From Deltaproteobacteria bacterium ADurb.Bin026 (GTDB lineage: Bacteria; Desulfobacterota; Syntrophorhabdia; Syntrophorhabdales; Syntrophorhabdaceae), in contig MWEV01000122.1 of NCBI GenBank assembly GCA_002071245.1, positions 1-7,113 of the forward strand: 7,113 nucleotides of DNA. The letters are read 5' to 3'. This document shows, piece by piece, positions 5,667 through 7,113 of this stretch. Below the pieces are notes generated by a model that did no database searches, had not been told where the DNA came from, and saw nothing but the letters and a program-made list of their open reading frames with translations. The position numbers and the translations under genes are program-made. The stretch's first letter is position 1. Each line of letters opens with the position of its first letter.

Positions 5667-7113
5667 AAATCACCCCGTCTCGCATCTCCCAATTAATCTT
5701 CCTTACAGTTTTTATCGTTCTGTTTATAAACACCGAATACAGAGGAAAAGATGAAATATCATTTGCAATAAACAGTTTTTTCAGGGCAAACCCCATTGTG
5801 GCAATAAGCTATATGCTTTCTACAAAAACATTCACAATGCTCATCTTCCCAGGTTTGTTGATATTTTTGTTTTCACTATTGCTTGGCAGGTTTTTCTGTG
5901 GCTGGATATGCCCACTTGGAACCTTGATAGACCTTCTTACAAACAGAATAAAAAAGACACTGCCGCTTAAATTTCTGAAAACAACCTTCAAATACTATCT
6001 TTTGCTCACCATGCTATTTGCGGCGTTATTCAACATAAACCTGTTGGGTATACTCGACCCAATAGCAATCCTTGTAAGGGCTTTAACATTCTTTTTTTAC
6101 CAGATAATCGGCAACTCTATACAATCAGGATGGACAGGACTATATTCTGCAATCGGGGATAAAAGGGATGGTATAGAGTTTATTTATGTCTTTTTAAAAA
6201 ACCACATACTCCCGTTTAAAGACACCATCTATCCGTCCGCCTTCATGTCTTTCATCATGTTTGCCTTGATCATATTTCTCGAAAAATACGAAAAGAGAAA
6301 CTGGTGCAAAAACCTCTGCCCCCTTGGAACATTACTCGGTTTAGCAAGCAGATTCTCTATTTTCAGAAGATTGCCCAATAAACTGTGTACAGATTGCGGT
6401 GAATGCAAAAATATCTGTCCAACGGCCTTCGATGAAGACACATTACAGAGGCAAGATTGTATCCTTTGTATGGACTGTAGGTTTAAGTGTAATTTTAAAA
6501 GGGTAAAGTTCATACCGATTTTCAGCGGTAGACAAAAAAAAGAAAAGGTAACTTTTATCAAGGAAAGAAGGGTTTTTCTTGGAAGTCTTGTATCAGGATT
6601 TTTTCTTTCAAGGGCTTTCGCATTCCAATCCCCCCAAAATCAGAAGGTTTTACTCCGCCCTCCAGGTGCAAACAACGAGAAGGATTTTCTAAAAAAGTGC
6701 GTTAGATGCGGCGAGTGCATCAAGGTATGCCTGAGAAACGCCCTTTATCCAGATTTTTTTAGATCTGGCTTGTACGGAATGTTTACCCCTGTCTTAATTC
6801 CTCGTCTTGGCTATTGTGAATATAACTGCAATCTCTGCGGACAGGTGTGTCCAACAGGAGCCATACCAAACAAGCCGCTCGAGGAAAAGAAAAAGAGTGT
6901 TATCGGGATAGCAGTATTCGATAAAAACCTCTGTCTGCCATATGCAAAGAAGATCAACTGTATTGTATGTGAAGAACACTGCCCCGTTCAAGGAAAGGCA
7001 ATAAAATTTGAATTATCTGAGGAATCAGATTACACAGGAAAAAGGATTAAACTGAAAAAACCATATATTGTAGAGGAATTATGTATCGGCTGCGGTATAT
7101 GTGAAAACAAATG
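5663..7113 (+). CDS. NapH-NapG-like fusion: membrane polyferredoxin (3' end beyond window)
   Basis: At least 483 residues are visible. The first half resembles NapH, a membrane quinol dehydrogenase. It has TM segments at about 8-25, 57-75, 110-128, 130-150 and 188-207, the paired CxxxCP motifs C79-C83 and C215-C219, and two cytoplasmic 4Fe-4S motifs (C242/245/248/252 and C266/269/272/276). At 301-320 a segment ERRVFLGSLVS...RAFA looks like a Tat signal. Behind it a NapG-like region begins with RPPGANNEKDF (332-342). Its cysteine groups are C346/349/352/356, C385/389/392/396, C424 with C433/436/440, and C474/477/480 plus a cysteine at the cut end. The first group has L357 where proline is usual. 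The ATG at 5663 is the first ATG in frame and starts a typical NapH N-terminus, although it lacks a ribosome site. ATGA overlap with the small ORF suggests coupling. The likely role is moving electrons from quinol to a periplasmic acceptor. Confidence 0.85.
   Translation, partial: MKITPSRISQLIFLTVFIVLFINTEYRGKDEISFAINSFFRANPIVAISYMLSTKTFTMLIFPGLLIFLFSLLLGRFFCGWICPLGTLIDLLTNRIKKTLPLKFLKTTFKYYLLLTMLFAALFNINLLGILDPIAILVRALTFFFYQIIGNSIQSGWTGLYSAIGDKRDGIEFIYVFLKNHILPFKDTIYPSAFMSFIMFALIIFLEKYEKRNWCKNLCPLGTLLGLASRFSIFRRLPNKLCTDCGECKNICPTAFDEDTLQRQDCILCMDCRFKCNFKRVKFIPIFSGRQKKEKVTFIKERRVFLGSLVSGFFLSRAFAFQSPQNQKVLLRPPGANNEKDFLKKCVRCGECIKVCLRNALYPDFFRSGLYGMFTPVLIPRLGYCEYNCNLCGQVCPTGAIPNKPLEEKKKSVIGIAVFDKNLCLPYAKKINCIVCEEHCPVQGKAIKFELSEESDYTGKRIKLKKPYIVEELCIGCGICENK

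Noticed and set aside
6229..6561. Minus-strand open frame opposite the polyferredoxin
   Set aside because: The plus strand carries ordered 4Fe-4S cysteine motifs across this stretch, so the minus frame is a shadow.
1..7113. tRNA, rRNA, CRISPR array, insertion sequence or attachment site
   Set aside because: No cloverleaf, repeat-spacer array, transposase motif or terminal repeat was recognised by eye. A covariance-model scan would be more decisive.

Overview
The window is A+T-rich bacterial chromosomal DNA with no sign of a plasmid, phage or insertion sequence. It carries a membrane AAA protease, a tRNA-end nucleotidyltransferase, a molybdopterin oxidoreductase and Fe-S quinol-dehydrogenase-type proteins with twin-arginine (Tat) signals. 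Together these suggest an anaerobic or microaerophilic Gram-negative bacterium, for example from Desulfobacterota/Deltaproteobacteria or Nitrospirota. The lineage is inferred from gene style (HETGH-type FtsH, frequent AGA/AGG/ATA codons, abundant Tat Fe-S proteins) and is not proven.

Layout. (1) Positions 1-1748, minus strand: ftsH, complete at its N-terminus and cut off by the left window edge. (2) About 130 bases of A+T-rich DNA separate it from a divergent plus-strand pair: a PhoU-like helical protein (1898-2482), then a TTG-started CCA-adding-type nucleotidyltransferase with an HD domain (2485-3870). These are separated by 2 bases and probably translationally coupled. (3) A short MsrP/YedY-like molybdopterin oxidoreductase with a Tat signal lies convergently on the minus strand (3867-4550). 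Its stop codon overlaps that of cca. (4) A compact divergent control region (4551-4676) holds a strong extended -10 for the minus-strand gene, a TTGACA-type promoter for the plus strand, and inverted repeats. (5) On the plus strand follow a Tat-exported DUF362 protein (4677-5555), a 29-codon small ORF with a good ribosome site (5577-5666), and a large membrane polyferredoxin (from 5663 off the right edge). The last overlaps the small ORF by ATGA and reads as a NapH-type membrane quinol dehydrogenase fused to a NapG-type exported ferredoxin.

How the parts may work together. The right half looks like an extracytoplasmic redox module of three neighbouring proteins, each with an RR-x-F-type Tat motif, around one shared divergent promoter region. 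The NapH-NapG fusion has the parts to take electrons from the quinol pool and pass them through Fe-S clusters to the periplasm. The molybdoenzyme is a possible acceptor, and no MsrQ haem partner is visible in the window. This electron path is inference. The most unusual point is a Tat-signal-like segment in the middle of the polytopic fusion protein, with an AxA cleavage-like site, exactly at the NapH/NapG junction.
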